DNA of 64,000 nucleotides from Tannerellaceae bacterium. Its GTDB lineage: Bacteria > Bacteroidota > Bacteroidia > Bacteroidales > Tannerellaceae. The notes beneath the pieces are model-generated. The model ran no database searches. It was not told the origin of the DNA and saw only the letters and a program-made list of their open reading frames with translations. A program made the position numbers and the translations under genes. Positions 8,926 through 18,382 of this stretch are shown in pieces; within the stretch, counting starts at the first letter, position 1; each line of letters begins with the position of its first letter. The stretch covers positions 1 through 64,000 of the forward strand of contig JAJQEE010000106.1 in assembly GCA_021201865.1 (NCBI GenBank). Reading direction: 5' to 3'.

Positions 8926-10344
8926 TTAAGGTAAGTTTATGGTAAATACAGTGCCTCTTCCGGTTATACTTTCCACATGAATAGTTCCTCCATGTTTTTC
9001 AACAATGGTCTTCACATAATATAAACCAATGCCATAACCTTTTGCATTTTGTCTGTTCCCTTGTGGAACCCGGTAGAACTTGTCAAACAGGTATTTTTGT
9101 TTGTCCGGGGGAATTCCGATTCCGTTATCCCTGACTGTAAAGATGGAGGACCCGTTTTCTTTGCGTACCTGTATGTGAATGGACACACTATCAGTAGAGT
9201 ATTTGATAGCATTGTCTATCAGGTTACTCATGACATGATTAAAATGAGTCTTGTCTGCCACTATGGTCAGGTTTTCAGGATCCATATGGATTTGTATGAC
9301 CACTTCTTTCTTTGCTTTTATCCGGTGGGTTTCTGACAGGGTTTCCAACATTTCTCTGACCTGTATTTCTTCTCTTTTCAGAGTTAGTTTTGTACGTCGT
9401 TCCATACTCATGGACAGGATTTGTTCTACCAGGCCACTCAACTTTTCCAGTTGTTCTTTACATATATATAGGTATCGTTCCCGCTTTTCTTTGTTTTCTC
9501 CCTGTCCGAAATTGACTAACGCGTCGGTTGCCGAATAGGCTACTGCGATAGGGGTCTTTAACTCATGGGTCATATTGTTGGTGAAATCTTCTTTCATCTC
9601 TTCTAACGTTTTGAGTTGGAAGATGGTCCGAATGAGATACCAGAAAGAAAAAGAGAGAAATAAGATCAGGATCAGGGTGAAGGTTAAGGAACCGATCATC
9701 GTATGTAGGACACTTTTCATTAGTGGTTCTATATAGATACGATATCCCCGGGGGACCGTTTGGTCAAAGACCCAGTCATATATATCGGCCCTCCCGGAGT
9801 TATCTGAAAGAATGACCTGTCCGATGATGCTATCCGTTGCCAGATGAATATGTTCTACCCGGTATAGTTTAGAATGGATTTTTCTTTCCTGTAAACATGA
9901 ATCCAGTGCATGGTAAAAGAAAGTAAGATTGGGTCTGGCGATGGAGTCTATGGCCTCATGTAAGGCCTCTTTTACGATGAAGTTCATCCGGTTGAGTACA
10001 TCCAACGATGTCTTCCGGATCTGTTCGGCACTATGTAGGGTGTCCCCTTTAAGCACTATCTTTTTCTTATTTTTATAGACGATCTCATTACTGGGGTTTA
10101 AGTCGAGGGAATTGGATATTTCTATATAGCCCCCTTCTTTGAGGGAATCCGGAATATGATCCAGACTGTCCACCCGGTGTTGTAATTCATGCAGGTCTGC
10201 TATTTCCAGACATTCTATGATGCTTCGCTCTAATTGTATATTTACTGTGTCATAGAGGTTCTTCATAAAAAGTATTTGCAACAGAAATATAAGGGATAGA
10301 AAACTTAGGATGAAAACAGCTACATACTTAAAATTCGATCTCAT
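8926..10344 (-). CDS. Orphan sensor histidine kinase
   Basis: 472 aa. There is an N-terminal membrane helix (about 8-28), an extracytoplasmic sensor region of about 190 residues, and a second helix near 215-235. The HisKA domain has phospho-acceptor His about residue 260 in MTHELKTPIAVA. The HATPase domain has N (LIDNAIKYS), G1 (VRDNGIGIPP), F (YLFDKFYRV) and G2 (GYGIGLYYVK) boxes. No response regulator is encoded next to it on either side, so its partner must lie elsewhere. A possible -7 box TATATTTG lies about 23 nt upstream of the start codon. Confidence 0.88.
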   Translation of the reverse strand: MRSNFKYVAVFILSFLSLIFLLQILFMKNLYDTVNIQLERSIIECLEIADLHELQHRVDSLDHIPDSLKEGGYIEISNSLDLNPSNEIVYKNKKKIVLKGDTLHSAEQIRKTSLDVLNRMNFIVKEALHEAIDSIARPNLTFFYHALDSCLQERKIHSKLYRVEHIHLATDSIIGQVILSDNSGRADIYDWVFDQTVPRGYRIYIEPLMKSVLHTMIGSLTFTLILILFLSFSFWYLIRTIFQLKTLEEMKEDFTNNMTHELKTPIAVAYSATDALVNFGQGENKEKRERYLYICKEQLEKLSGLVEQILSMSMERRTKLTLKREEIQVREMLETLSETHRIKAKKEVVIQIHMDPENLTIVADKTHFNHVMSNLIDNAIKYSTDSVSIHIQVRKENGSSIFTVRDNGIGIPPDKQKYLFDKFYRVPQGNRQNAKGYGIGLYYVKTIVEKHGGTIHVESITGRGTVFTINLP

Positions 10345-10366
10345 ATCTATTCAATTAAATATAAAA

Positions 10367-10374
10367 CAAATATA
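10367..10374 (-). promoter_or_regulatory. Candidate -7 box for the sensor kinase gene
   Basis: The minus strand reads TATATTTG, matching TAnnTTTG, with a short predicted leader. No convincing -33 TTG was found. Confidence 0.3.
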
Positions 10375-10440
10375 GAGAGAAAAACGATATCGCGGGAGAT
10401 CTGTTAAGACTCGGTAAGACTTCTTATGATGAAGGAATAT

Positions 10441-10475
10441 AAAAAAGAGCTATCCGGACCGGATACCTCTTTTTT
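10441..10475 (-). terminator. Intrinsic terminator after the tyrosine phosphatase gene
   Basis: An almost perfect stem (AAAAAAGAG, then TATCCGG paired with CCGGATA) is flanked by A6 and T6 runs, so it could work on both strands. It separates the phosphatase from the kinase gene. Confidence 0.7.
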
Positions 10476-10502
10476 CTTATTGTATAAAGATGAAAAACTG
10501 AA

Positions 10503-11561
10503 TCAATACAAATACAGTTCCCGCATTCTGTCGATATCCACATCGAGTACTTCCGTCAGGTAAGTTTCCACATCACCGTATTGAGTGATGATGGAGTCAA
10601 TGGCTGTCTGTAAGTATTTTGCTTTTACTTCGATCAGTGCACGCAGGAAAGGGAACATCTGGATATATATGCCGTATTTGTCTTCCAGATAGATATTCGA
10701 TACCAGGTAATCATTCATACAAGTTTCCTGATCTACTCCCAGTGCAGTCAGGAATAGAAAACTGGCGTATCCGGTACGGTCTTTCCCTGCTGTACAGTGA
10801 TAGATTAAAGGAGTTTTCTCCGGATTCTGTAGTAAAGCAAAGAAAGCTTTATATTGAGCGATCCATCTGGGATCATTCACTAATTGAGTGTTAATATCCA
10901 CCATCGTTGCATCTGCTTCTTCCTCAGTCAGGCTCAGAATCTGTTCTACGGGCAGGTCAGACAGACTTCCCGGAGTGATACAAAGTTCGATCCGTTCTTT
11001 TACGGAGTCAGGGATTCGGTCCGGCGCTTCGCTGATCTCTGACTCAGAACGGAAATCAACGATTGTTGTTAACGGAAGACTGCTCAGATAAGTCATATCT
11101 GCATCTGTCAGACTTTTTAGTTCATCGGATCGGAATACCTGTCCCCAGCGGGTGTAGCGTCCGTCTTTCGTGCGGAAACCTCCCATATCACGGAAATTAT
11201 ATCCTCCTGTCATGGGCAACTGGCGTTCTGCCAGGATTGCTTTTCCGTCCGGCGTTTCCAACAGGAAGTAGCTACGGGTATCTGTTGGAACAGAGAGGGT
11301 GAAAGAGCCGGATTTGCTGCCTTTGGCAATGGGTTCGGACAGATCGATCTGCTGATCGGAAGAACCACCATACAGTTTCCATTCGGAAGCGTCGGTAAGC
11401 GTTAGGGTGGCTGTTTTTGTTTTTTTATCTCTGGTGACGGATACTTTTGTTAACATATTAGTTCCGGAGAACTCAATTTCCGGATTTTTAGTGTCATCAT
11501 CATTACAAGCAGTAGTCAGACCTATGAATAAACTGATCGCTACCAGGTAGTTTGTTTTCAT
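10503..11561 (-). CDS. Lipoprotein tyrosine phosphatase (Y_phosphatase3 family)
   Basis: The start chosen is ATG 11561 (352 aa) because MKTNYLVAISLFIGLTTAC gives a proper lipoprotein signal; an earlier ATG at 11588 adds nine unlikely residues. After an N-terminal beta-rich region comes the family-3 tyrosine phosphatase domain: FRDMGGFRTKDGRYTRWG, FRSDEL, then the P-loop HCTAGKDRTGYASF with nucleophile Cys about residue 256. Such IphP-like enzymes hydrolyse phosphotyrosine, and some act on phosphoinositides. Being lipid-anchored, it should act in the periplasm or on the surface. It has its own terminator downstream. Confidence 0.85.
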   Translation of the reverse strand: MKTNYLVAISLFIGLTTACNDDDTKNPEIEFSGTNMLTKVSVTRDKKTKTATLTLTDASEWKLYGGSSDQQIDLSEPIAKGSKSGSFTLSVPTDTRSYFLLETPDGKAILAERQLPMTGGYNFRDMGGFRTKDGRYTRWGQVFRSDELKSLTDADMTYLSSLPLTTIVDFRSESEISEAPDRIPDSVKERIELCITPGSLSDLPVEQILSLTEEEADATMVDINTQLVNDPRWIAQYKAFFALLQNPEKTPLIYHCTAGKDRTGYASFLFLTALGVDQETCMNDYLVSNIYLEDKYGIYIQMFPFLRALIEVKAKYLQTAIDSIITQYGDVETYLTEVLDVDIDRMRELYLY

Positions 11562-11722
11562 ACTTTTTTGTTTAGGTACAGGGGGCAAAGGTAGAAATAA
11601 ATCGGATGTAGCGGTTTGTTTCTTTTAAAATATAGTCCGGACCTTTCGGGATGATTCTATCCGGTCATTAAACTTTTTTCTTTTTTAGCAGGTTATACTC
11701 CCATAAATCAGGAGGTTTAGTT

Positions 11723-11920
11723 ATGAATACATTAAAAAATATATTAATAGGGGTTGGAGTGATCGCTATTGTTTTGTTTATTGTGCTTTTAGTAATCGGG
11801 GTGAAAGTGGTTTCTACCGTATTAGTGTATGTGGTGGGAGCTATTGCTATTATTGCTTTGATTATTTTTGCTGTTTTTTATCTGGGTAAATTGTTTGGCA
11901 GAAAGTCTTCAGACGATTGA
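11723..11920 (+). CDS. Small two-helix membrane protein
   Basis: 65 aa, almost entirely hydrophobic, with helices at about 8-30 and 33-52 and a polar tail GKLFGRKSSDD. I do not recognise a family. It is preceded by AGGAGG at a distance of about 6 nt, an unusually strong Shine-Dalgarno sequence for Bacteroidales, which supports it as a real gene. It is convergent with the PepSY gene, 8 bp away. Confidence 0.6.
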   Translation: MNTLKNILIGVGVIAIVLFIVLLVIGVKVVSTVLVYVVGAIAIIALIIFAVFYLGKLFGRKSSDD

Positions 11921-11928
11921 CCGGACGG

Positions 11929-13086
11929 TCAGCGAGTGGCTCTCAGCTTGCGATGACGGAAAGAAAAACGTTTTTTATACCAGATCAGCATTCCGGTTAT
12001 GGGTAAAGAGGCTCCGGTAAGACTGGCCAGAAAGACGATAATCTTACTCCAGATGCCAAAGATCCGGCCATCGTGTAACTCCAGGTTCATTCTTCGTAGT
12101 TTGTCCGGAGCAGATGCTTCTTTGTATTTTCCGGCATACGGTCCTGATCCTTCTAAAGGTTGCAGCGTGTACTGATCAAAAAAGAGATTATCTGTCCGGT
12201 AATAGGAGCGGCGGACATGTTCAAGGCTTACCCGGAATACGGCACTTTCATTGTAAGGTAGAACAATGTAAAGTGTTTTTGCCCCTGGTTCTTCCTGGCG
12301 TAGCTGTTGATACAGTTTATCCAAAGGTTCCTGTAAAGCCTTTGTTATCTGTAAGGTATCCGATTGAGGCAGTGTATAGGGTTTTAATTCTTTTCCTCCG
12401 GATGTAATGTAATAAAGCCCTGTGCTATACCACTGGAAACTCCATACCAGCCCGGTCAGGCAAAGCATGCAAAGAATGATCATCGCATAGGCTCCTAACA
12501 CATGATGCAAGTCGAAATTGAGCCGCCAGAAAGAACTTCCTTTTTTGATTGTGAAGGACCTCCGGATCGTCTTTCTGCTCCAGTACTTAGGCCACCAGAG
12601 CATCATTCCGGTAACTAATGTAATCAAAAACAGGATCACACAGGTACCTACAACCGGCCGGCCTATCTCCCGGGGCAACCACAAATAGCGGTGTCCATTC
12701 AGGATAAAGGAAAAGAACTCAAAGTCTCCCGTCTTCCTGTGAATCACTTTAAGTACTTCGCCGTCGTAAGGATTGATATATACATGACTTGCTTTTTGTC
12801 CCCAGATGATGTAGTCTACCATGATGGCGTCTGTGGATTCACCATACGTGACAGCCGTTGCTTTCATCTCCGGAATTTCCTGGTCAGCAATGGCTATTGC
12901 CTGCGTAGGTAACAGCATTTCCTGTTGCTGTGCCGTAACAAATTTCCACGGTTGGCGAAGATCGTTGATCTCATCTTTAAATATATAAAGGCAACCGGTG
13001 ATACAGACAATAGAGACTACTATTCCCGAAATAAGCCCTAAATAAAGATGAAGTGCCAGGAAAATCTTCCGAACCGTTTGATGCAT
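11929..13086 (-). CDS. PepSY-associated inner-membrane protein (XusC-like)
   Basis: 385 aa. A first helix (IFLALHLYLGLISGIVVSIVCITGCLYIF), periplasmic PepSY-type regions, two central helices and a C-terminal helix fit the PepSY_TM family (PiuB-like). These are often iron-regulated, and in Bacteroides thetaiotaomicron the homologue XusC is proposed to act in ferric-siderophore uptake, possibly in reduction or release. It follows the DUF4374 gene by 9 bp in the same orientation as the TonB receptor. It is probably the third gene of the operon. Confidence 0.85.
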   Translation of the reverse strand: MHQTVRKIFLALHLYLGLISGIVVSIVCITGCLYIFKDEINDLRQPWKFVTAQQQEMLLPTQAIAIADQEIPEMKATAVTYGESTDAIMVDYIIWGQKASHVYINPYDGEVLKVIHRKTGDFEFFSFILNGHRYLWLPREIGRPVVGTCVILFLITLVTGMMLWWPKYWSRKTIRRSFTIKKGSSFWRLNFDLHHVLGAYAMIILCMLCLTGLVWSFQWYSTGLYYITSGGKELKPYTLPQSDTLQITKALQEPLDKLYQQLRQEEPGAKTLYIVLPYNESAVFRVSLEHVRRSYYRTDNLFFDQYTLQPLEGSGPYAGKYKEASAPDKLRRMNLELHDGRIFGIWSKIIVFLASLTGASLPITGMLIWYKKRFSFRHRKLRATR

Positions 13087-13095
13087 GTTATTTTA

Positions 13096-14317
13096 TTAAT
13101 CGAGTTTGAAGAGACCACCGACAAAGGTAGTGGAAATTTTGGCTCCTCTTACTGCTGTTGCTGTTTGCGGATCAATCTGATAAATAAAAGTACCTTCTGA
13201 AGTGGTTACCGGGAAATACACATATCCTTTATCTACCATTGCGGTAAAACGGCGTCCTCCGTTTCCATTATGAACGGGAATCTCTGATATGTCTGTAATG
13301 GTCTGGTTATTCAGATCGATCATACAACATTTCAGGTCACGATCTGTCCATCTGTCCGCATTGGTTTGGTTCTCAACGGTGCTCACTTCGGCAAAGACAA
13401 GCCCGTTACCAATGTATTTGATATGTGCAGGTTTTAAACCTCCCGACCTGGCTTCAAAGTCAAAATGGTACTCATCAAAAGCGGTTGTTCCCTTCGGGAT
13501 ACGCAGGAAACCTGCGTTTTTGGTACTTTGAGAATACCCGTTTGCCTGTGATAAGTTAGACATAATATACAGATCTCCGTTCTCTACCTGGAAAATACCG
13601 TTATGGGCATACCAGGATCCGGCCGGACCTGTACGGGTATCCTTGATCAGGGTATGGAATGTCATTTCCGGATAGTCATAAACTGCTACATAGGTTGTAT
13701 CGGTGTATGGCGTTTCAAAATCTGTTGGATTCATACCAAAATAGGTCATGTAAACTTTTCCTTCACTGTAAGCCAGTCCGGTGATACTGGGCCATTCGAG
13801 GTCCGATATCGGTAGAATAGAGGTCGTCTGTTTTTTTTGTGATAGAGGCTGAGGGAATATCTACCGAATAGAATGTCATCAGGTCTCCGCTTTCCGCATT
13901 ATCCGGTATTTCTACTCCTAACATGGTGTTGGAAGTGATCTGGGTAAAAGCCCGTAAAGAGTTGTCAAATACGAAATCCCCGGTTTCCTGTAAATAGCCG
14001 GCTGCATTCCGGGTAACCGCTTTAGCACTGGTTACTCCTAAACCGCCTACGCAAAAGATCGTTTGATTACCCTGTTCATAATCATGGAACCCGTTTTGTT
14101 CGATCCCTTTACCCACAGCATTAATTGTACCTTCCATCAGGTTATCTGCCATCACAACATAGTAGGTTGTGGTTCCACTGGAGGTAATTCCCAGACTCAC
14201 TACATAGGGAGAGAAGGGCACTTCTTCAATTGCGTAGGATTCGACTTCACATCCGGTAGTCAGGAACAAGCCTGTAACAATTAGGATAGACCATAGGATT
14301 GACTTATATATTTTCAT
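13096..14317 (-). CDS. DUF4374 lipoprotein (XusB-like), interrupted by one homopolymer frameshift
   Basis: Two same-strand ORFs (14317-13763 and 13749-13096) join into about 406 aa if the T8 at 13831-13838 is read as seven, giving SITKKQTTSILPISDLEWPS and then ITGLAYSEGK. The signal peptide ends LFLTTGC, a lipobox. The repeated short beta blades (VYMTYFGMNP, DLYIMSNLSQANG, YVYFPVTTSEGTFIYQID) fit the DUF4374 beta-propeller family. The B. thetaiotaomicron member XusB is a surface lipoprotein that captures xenosiderophores for XusA. Its position between TonB receptor and PepSY protein is the same as in XusABC. Confidence 0.78.
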
Positions 14318-14345
14318 TTTTTATTCGATTGGTGATGAGACAATA

Positions 14346-16755
14346 TTAGTATTTGAAGAAATAACGGAATTTCACGTTAAACGCTCTTCCCGGTTTTTGC
14401 AGGCGGTAATTATCATACAGCTTCTCGTTGGTGAAGTTAGTACATTCCAGGACGACACTATATTTACCGCTATCCATGGTATATCCTAACGCAAGGTCAT
14501 GGGATATCTGCTGAGGAATCATTTTCTTACTACCGGACGCTCCCAGTCCTGGGAAAGACAGATAATATTTCTTTACATAATCGAGAGAGTAGTCTAATGA
14601 CAACTCTGTATTTTTCATTCCTATATCCGGCAGACGGAAACCCAATTCTCCGTTACCAAATAGGTAGGGGATATTCGGGAGACGTTCCTTATAGGTAATG
14701 TTTTCTGTAATACCTTCCCCTACATAGCTATTGTTATTCTCTTCAAACTCCTGATTGTCGGTAATGTACTGATAGGTGAAATTCACTCCGGCATGAATGA
14801 TATTGTTCCAGTGATATTTCATCCCTGCTTCCACGCCCCGGGTCAGTACTTTACCGATGTTTTCATATCCAGTAGTCGGATTGGATGTCAGGCTGACTGC
14901 TTTTAGTATAAAATCTTTGGTGTTCCTGTAAATAAAGTTTCCTTCTAAGAAGAAGGTATGTTTATAGATCTTTTGTTCAAAAGTAGCGCCGATATTTACA
15001 TTGTGGCTGCTTTCCGGCTTCAGGTCCGGATTCCGTTGCTGGATTAGTCCGTCACCGAACATCTCATTGCTTTCCGGCAAACGGTAGGCCTGTTCATAAG
15101 AGACTTTAGTCTGCAATTTCGGCAGGACAAAATAGGTGAATGCGCCTCCGTAACCCATATTGATTTTCGACTCTTCAATTTTTTCCAGCCGGGCTGTCCC
15201 TGTAAATTCGTCTAATCGTTTATAGGTACTACTATTTGTTCTATACCGTTTCACAAATAGATGCGTACTCCAACGGTCATAATTGATCTGATAACCTAAT
15301 CCTGTAATGTTTTTAGTCAACTGTTGAGGGATTTTATTCGATTCATTCCCGGGATCTACTTTGTCATGGATCTTCCGGTTCATGTTAGAGTACACATGGT
15401 TCAACGTAATCGATTGATGATAGTTGATCATATAACTCACATTTGCGTTAACCATCCATTCCCGGTTCCGGATTTTGGAATCGGTATAGGATTTTTCCCC
15501 TTTCCCACTGGCCGGGATCCATTCACCCAGCCAGTTATAGATGCGGGATACAGTGTCTATGTTAAACGTGTTGACATGACTATAGGCTCCATAGGCTGAG
15601 AAAGAAAGTCCTTCCACAAAAAGGTCTTCTTTTTTTGTATCGCAGAGAAGGGATCAGAGACTCACTTTTGGCTTTCACCCCTCCATAGACTGCATCCATC
15701 GTTGCTCCGGTCTGTACATCTTTATCATTTTTGGAAATAATAATACCCGCTAACAGATAATCTGCATAGGATTTATTGGTGAGACCGGTTTCCATTTTAA
15801 GACCACCTGCTTCGTAATCGTCATGGAAACGTTTTACCCAACGGTCATCGATCTTTTTGTTGGTTTTCAGATCAATCACTGGCGCATATACTTTATAATT
15901 ATTATCCGAATAATTATAAAAAGCATTGGCCCGAACTGTAAAACCTGAGTTTATATCCGTGTAAGCTCCGTTAAGTGAAATTCTGTGTGTATTGAAAGAA
16001 CCTACTGAATAAGAAGCATCTAAAAAGTTGGCATCTTTACGACTGATAATGTTGACTGCACCTCCTAAAGCATCACTACCCAACCCTACCGGCAGAACTC
16101 CTTTGTAAACTTCTACCCGCTCTGCCATATTTACGGAAATGTTACTCAGGTTAAAAGAGGAACCGAAATTATCCATCGGTATACCGTCCAGAAAGAATTT
16201 AACCTGGTTCCCGGAGAATCCGTTCAGACTGAAGTTATAGTTGGAACCCACACCACCGTCTTCCCGTATGCGGACACTGGATATGTTATTCATCAGTTTG
16301 TTTAAAGGAGCCGTTGTGGCATAAGCCTTTTTAATATCCAGCACCGTGATCGCATAGGCCTGTTCCTGTTGTCTACGGGCTTCACTTTTCCCGTTGATCA
16401 CTACTTCATTCAACTCCACCGTGTCATCAACAATAATATCTGCCACGATCACTTCTTTGTTTGTCAGAACCTGTACTTGTTGACGGGTGGTTTTTACCCC
16501 GATACCGGAGATCACGATGGTTTGATCCCCAACGGGACAATTTTCCAGTTTATAGAATCCTTTCTCATCGGTATAATCACCGATGGTCGTACCGTGTATA
16601 AAGACTGCAACCGGATAGAGTGGGTTCTTGTCCAAATCAAGAATACGTCCTTTAATCGTACCTTTATTATCCTGTATTGTTGCATGAGTGGGTAATAGAT
16701 TGGAAATCAAAAAAAAGCAAGAAAGAAAGAAAAGGGTAAACAGTTTACTTTTCAT
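14346..16755 (-). CDS. TonB-dependent outer-membrane receptor (XusA-like), interrupted by one homopolymer frameshift
   Basis: Two same-strand ORFs (16755-15580 and 15617-14346) join into about 802 aa if the T7 at 15630-15636 is read as six, giving LRYKKEDLFVEGLSFSAY. It has a signal peptide, a carboxypeptidase-regulatory-like domain (GTIKGRILDLDKNPLYPVAV) and a plug (NISSVRIREDGG, GIPMDNFGSS, VYKGVLPVGLGSDALGGAVN). A 22-strand-type barrel ends in the aromatic FNVKFRYFFKY. It lacks the SusC-type length and has no SusD partner, so siderophore or metal import is likelier than glycan import. A good promoter lies just upstream. Confidence 0.82.
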
Positions 16756-16783
16756 TATCAGTAGTTATTGTTTTTTGCCGCCA

Positions 16784-16814
16784 CAAAAGTAGAGCTCTCA
16801 ATCTGCACAGGCAA
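16784..16814 (-). promoter_or_regulatory. Probable promoter of the Xus-like operon
   Basis: The minus strand reads TTG (16814-16812), 20 nt, TACTTTTG (16791-16784). This matches the Bacteroidales -33/-7 pattern, with a leader of about 20 nt. Confidence 0.5.
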
Positions 16815-16821
16815 TCACTTG

Positions 16822-16862
16822 ATATAGGTATTTGAGAAAAGAATAATACCTGTATATAGGTA
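16822..16862. promoter_or_regulatory. Candidate operator upstream of the Xus-like operon
   Basis: ATATAGGTA occurs twice as a direct repeat (16822-16830 and 16854-16862). An inverted copy AATACCTGTATA (16845-16856) between them creates the near-palindrome TACCTGTATATAGGTA at 16847-16862. It lies immediately upstream of the predicted -33 element. Binding by an iron-responsive regulator is only inferred. Confidence 0.35.
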
Positions 16863-16943
16863 CAGGGGCTTTTACGGAACAAAGCCAGGAACCTTCCTGT
16901 TTAAAGAGGTAATGATACATATAAATGTTTAAAAGGAACAGAC

Positions 16944-17531
16944 ATGAAAATAGAAGATCTATACCAGATGGTATTATCCAAACTGGGGCATATAAAAGAA
17001 GATGAAAGTAAATTATCCAGGGTTTTTATTTTACTGGAGCAGATGGATGTTGATGGAGGAGAAGAGGAGATTGTCGGTGTTGATGTGGAAGATGGAGAAG
17101 AGTACCGGAGTCTGGTCATGCAGATAGCTGATGCGTTGAATGACGGATTTGTATGCTTTGTTAATCCGCAAACACTGGAAATGGAACCGGTTGATTGTAA
17201 AGGCTACTATGATGCTATCGAGATCGCAGAGCAAAATGAAGATATGATGGATGAGTATGACCTTGATTTTACCAAATGGGATGGCTATATCCGTCTGCAG
17301 CCGTTTGGCCGGGAAGAACTACGTACGGCGATGGGAAAATTTGCTCTGGAGATTGATGATCCGAAGCTGGCAGAGAAATTGCAAAATGCTCTTGAGGCAA
17401 ACAAACCTCTTCGCAAAATGTTGGATATGATCCGTGACGCGGACAAATGGCTTGTTTGGCAGGTTTTCAAGAAACAGGAGATCATTAACTATGTAAAAGG
17501 CGAATTGGCAGATACAGATCTGCCAATGTAG
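16944..17531 (+). CDS. UPF0158-like protein of unknown function
   Basis: 195 aa, acidic, with no signal peptide. A region of alternating acidic and aromatic residues (ALNDGFVCFVNPQTLEMEPVD; EYDLDFTKWDGYIRLQPFG) is followed by a helical part with repeated KFALEIDDPKLAEKLQNAL. The pattern resembles UPF0158 proteins, in which residues around a conserved AFRRFK-like segment follow an acidic helix, but the match here is loose. The function is unknown. It is probably a single-gene unit, divergent from the Xus-like operon. Confidence 0.55.
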   Translation: MKIEDLYQMVLSKLGHIKEDESKLSRVFILLEQMDVDGGEEEIVGVDVEDGEEYRSLVMQIADALNDGFVCFVNPQTLEMEPVDCKGYYDAIEIAEQNEDMMDEYDLDFTKWDGYIRLQPFGREELRTAMGKFALEIDDPKLAEKLQNALEANKPLRKMLDMIRDADKWLVWQVFKKQEIINYVKGELADTDLPM

Positions 17532-17544
17532 CCTTCTTTTTTAC

Positions 17545-17754
17545 TTACAGGCGGATAATTTTGTGGAGAGGGTTTCCCGGATATTCCCACTGGTTCACCA
17601 ATTGGTAAGCAATATCAATTCTGTTGTGTTCACGGAGTAGGTCAAAGCCTGTTTTAAAGGCATATTTATTTGTAAAATAGGGCTTTATAATTACTTCTTT
17701 ATGATTTGTTGACCACAGGACTTTTCTTTTACCCCTGAAAAGGCCTGAGGTTTT
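17545..17754 (-). pseudogene. Possible C-terminal gene remnant
   Basis: An open frame of 69 codons on the minus strand ends at TAA 17545-17547 and has no ATG, GTG or TTG start. The translation (VIIKPYFTNKYAFKTGF, then DIAYQLVNQWEYPGNPLHK) has protein-like composition. I do not recognise the family. It could be the tail of a decayed gene, or a C-terminus separated from its start by a frameshift. Confidence 0.3.
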
Positions 17755-17860
17755 TTATGGCCGGCCTTTGTGTATTGTGTTGAAAATATAGCCAGGATTA
17801 TGAAAACAAAGCAGTGAAAAAATGAGAGACTTTTTTTACTTTTACAGGAATTTTAAAAGT

Positions 17861-18382
17861 ATGATCACCATGGCTACACTTGAACTAATACATGCAGGGA
17901 AAGAAAATATCCCCGATATTCAGGCCATCTCAAATATTGTCTGGCCTGTCACCTTTTGTGAGATCCTTTCTCCGAAGCAGATTCGTTATATGATGAGTAT
18001 GATGTATAGTACAGAGGCTATTACTCAGCAAATAGAAGAACTGAGCCATCATTATCTTTTAGTGAAAGAAGGAGATGATTTTTTAGGATATCTTTCCTAT
18101 GAGTTTGATTATAAAGGAAAAGGCTGGACTAAGATCCATAAAATCTATGTGCTTCCGGACACCCAGGGAAAAGGTGTGGGCCGTTTCTTTATAGGAGAGG
18201 TCACAAAGATCGCCCAGGCCCATGGTGATACGGAGCTGTCCCTGAATGTGAATCGCTTCAATAAAGCCATAGACTTTTATAAAAAAGTGGGCTTCGAGGT
18301 GATCGGTAGTGAGGATATTGATATCGGAAACGGTTTTCTGATGGAAGATTATATCATGAATAAGAAAATCTCCTCATTATAA
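17861..18382 (+). CDS. GNAT-family N-acetyltransferase
   Basis: 173 aa from ATG 17861. Later ATG 17870 is possible, and earlier ATG 17822 adds an unlikely Phe-rich leader. The acetyl-CoA binding motif A is visible as VLPDTQGKGVGRFFIGE, followed by motif B residues NRFNKAIDFYKKVGFEVIG. The substrate cannot be predicted. It converges with, and overlaps by 6 nt, the next acetyltransferase gene on the other strand. Confidence 0.8.
   Translation: MITMATLELIHAGKENIPDIQAISNIVWPVTFCEILSPKQIRYMMSMMYSTEAITQQIEELSHHYLLVKEGDDFLGYLSYEFDYKGKGWTKIHKIYVLPDTQGKGVGRFFIGEVTKIAQAHGDTELSLNVNRFNKAIDFYKKVGFEVIGSEDIDIGNGFLMEDYIMNKKISSL

Noticed and set aside
13096..14317. Two separate genes in the DUF4374 region
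   Set aside because: The two ORFs are adjacent, same strand, and join at a homopolymer into one protein of normal family length; the second has no signal peptide of its own.
18377..18382. Overlap of two acetyltransferase genes as a fusion or duplication
   Set aside because: They are convergent, overlap only by stop codons, and differ in sequence; nothing suggests a recent duplication.
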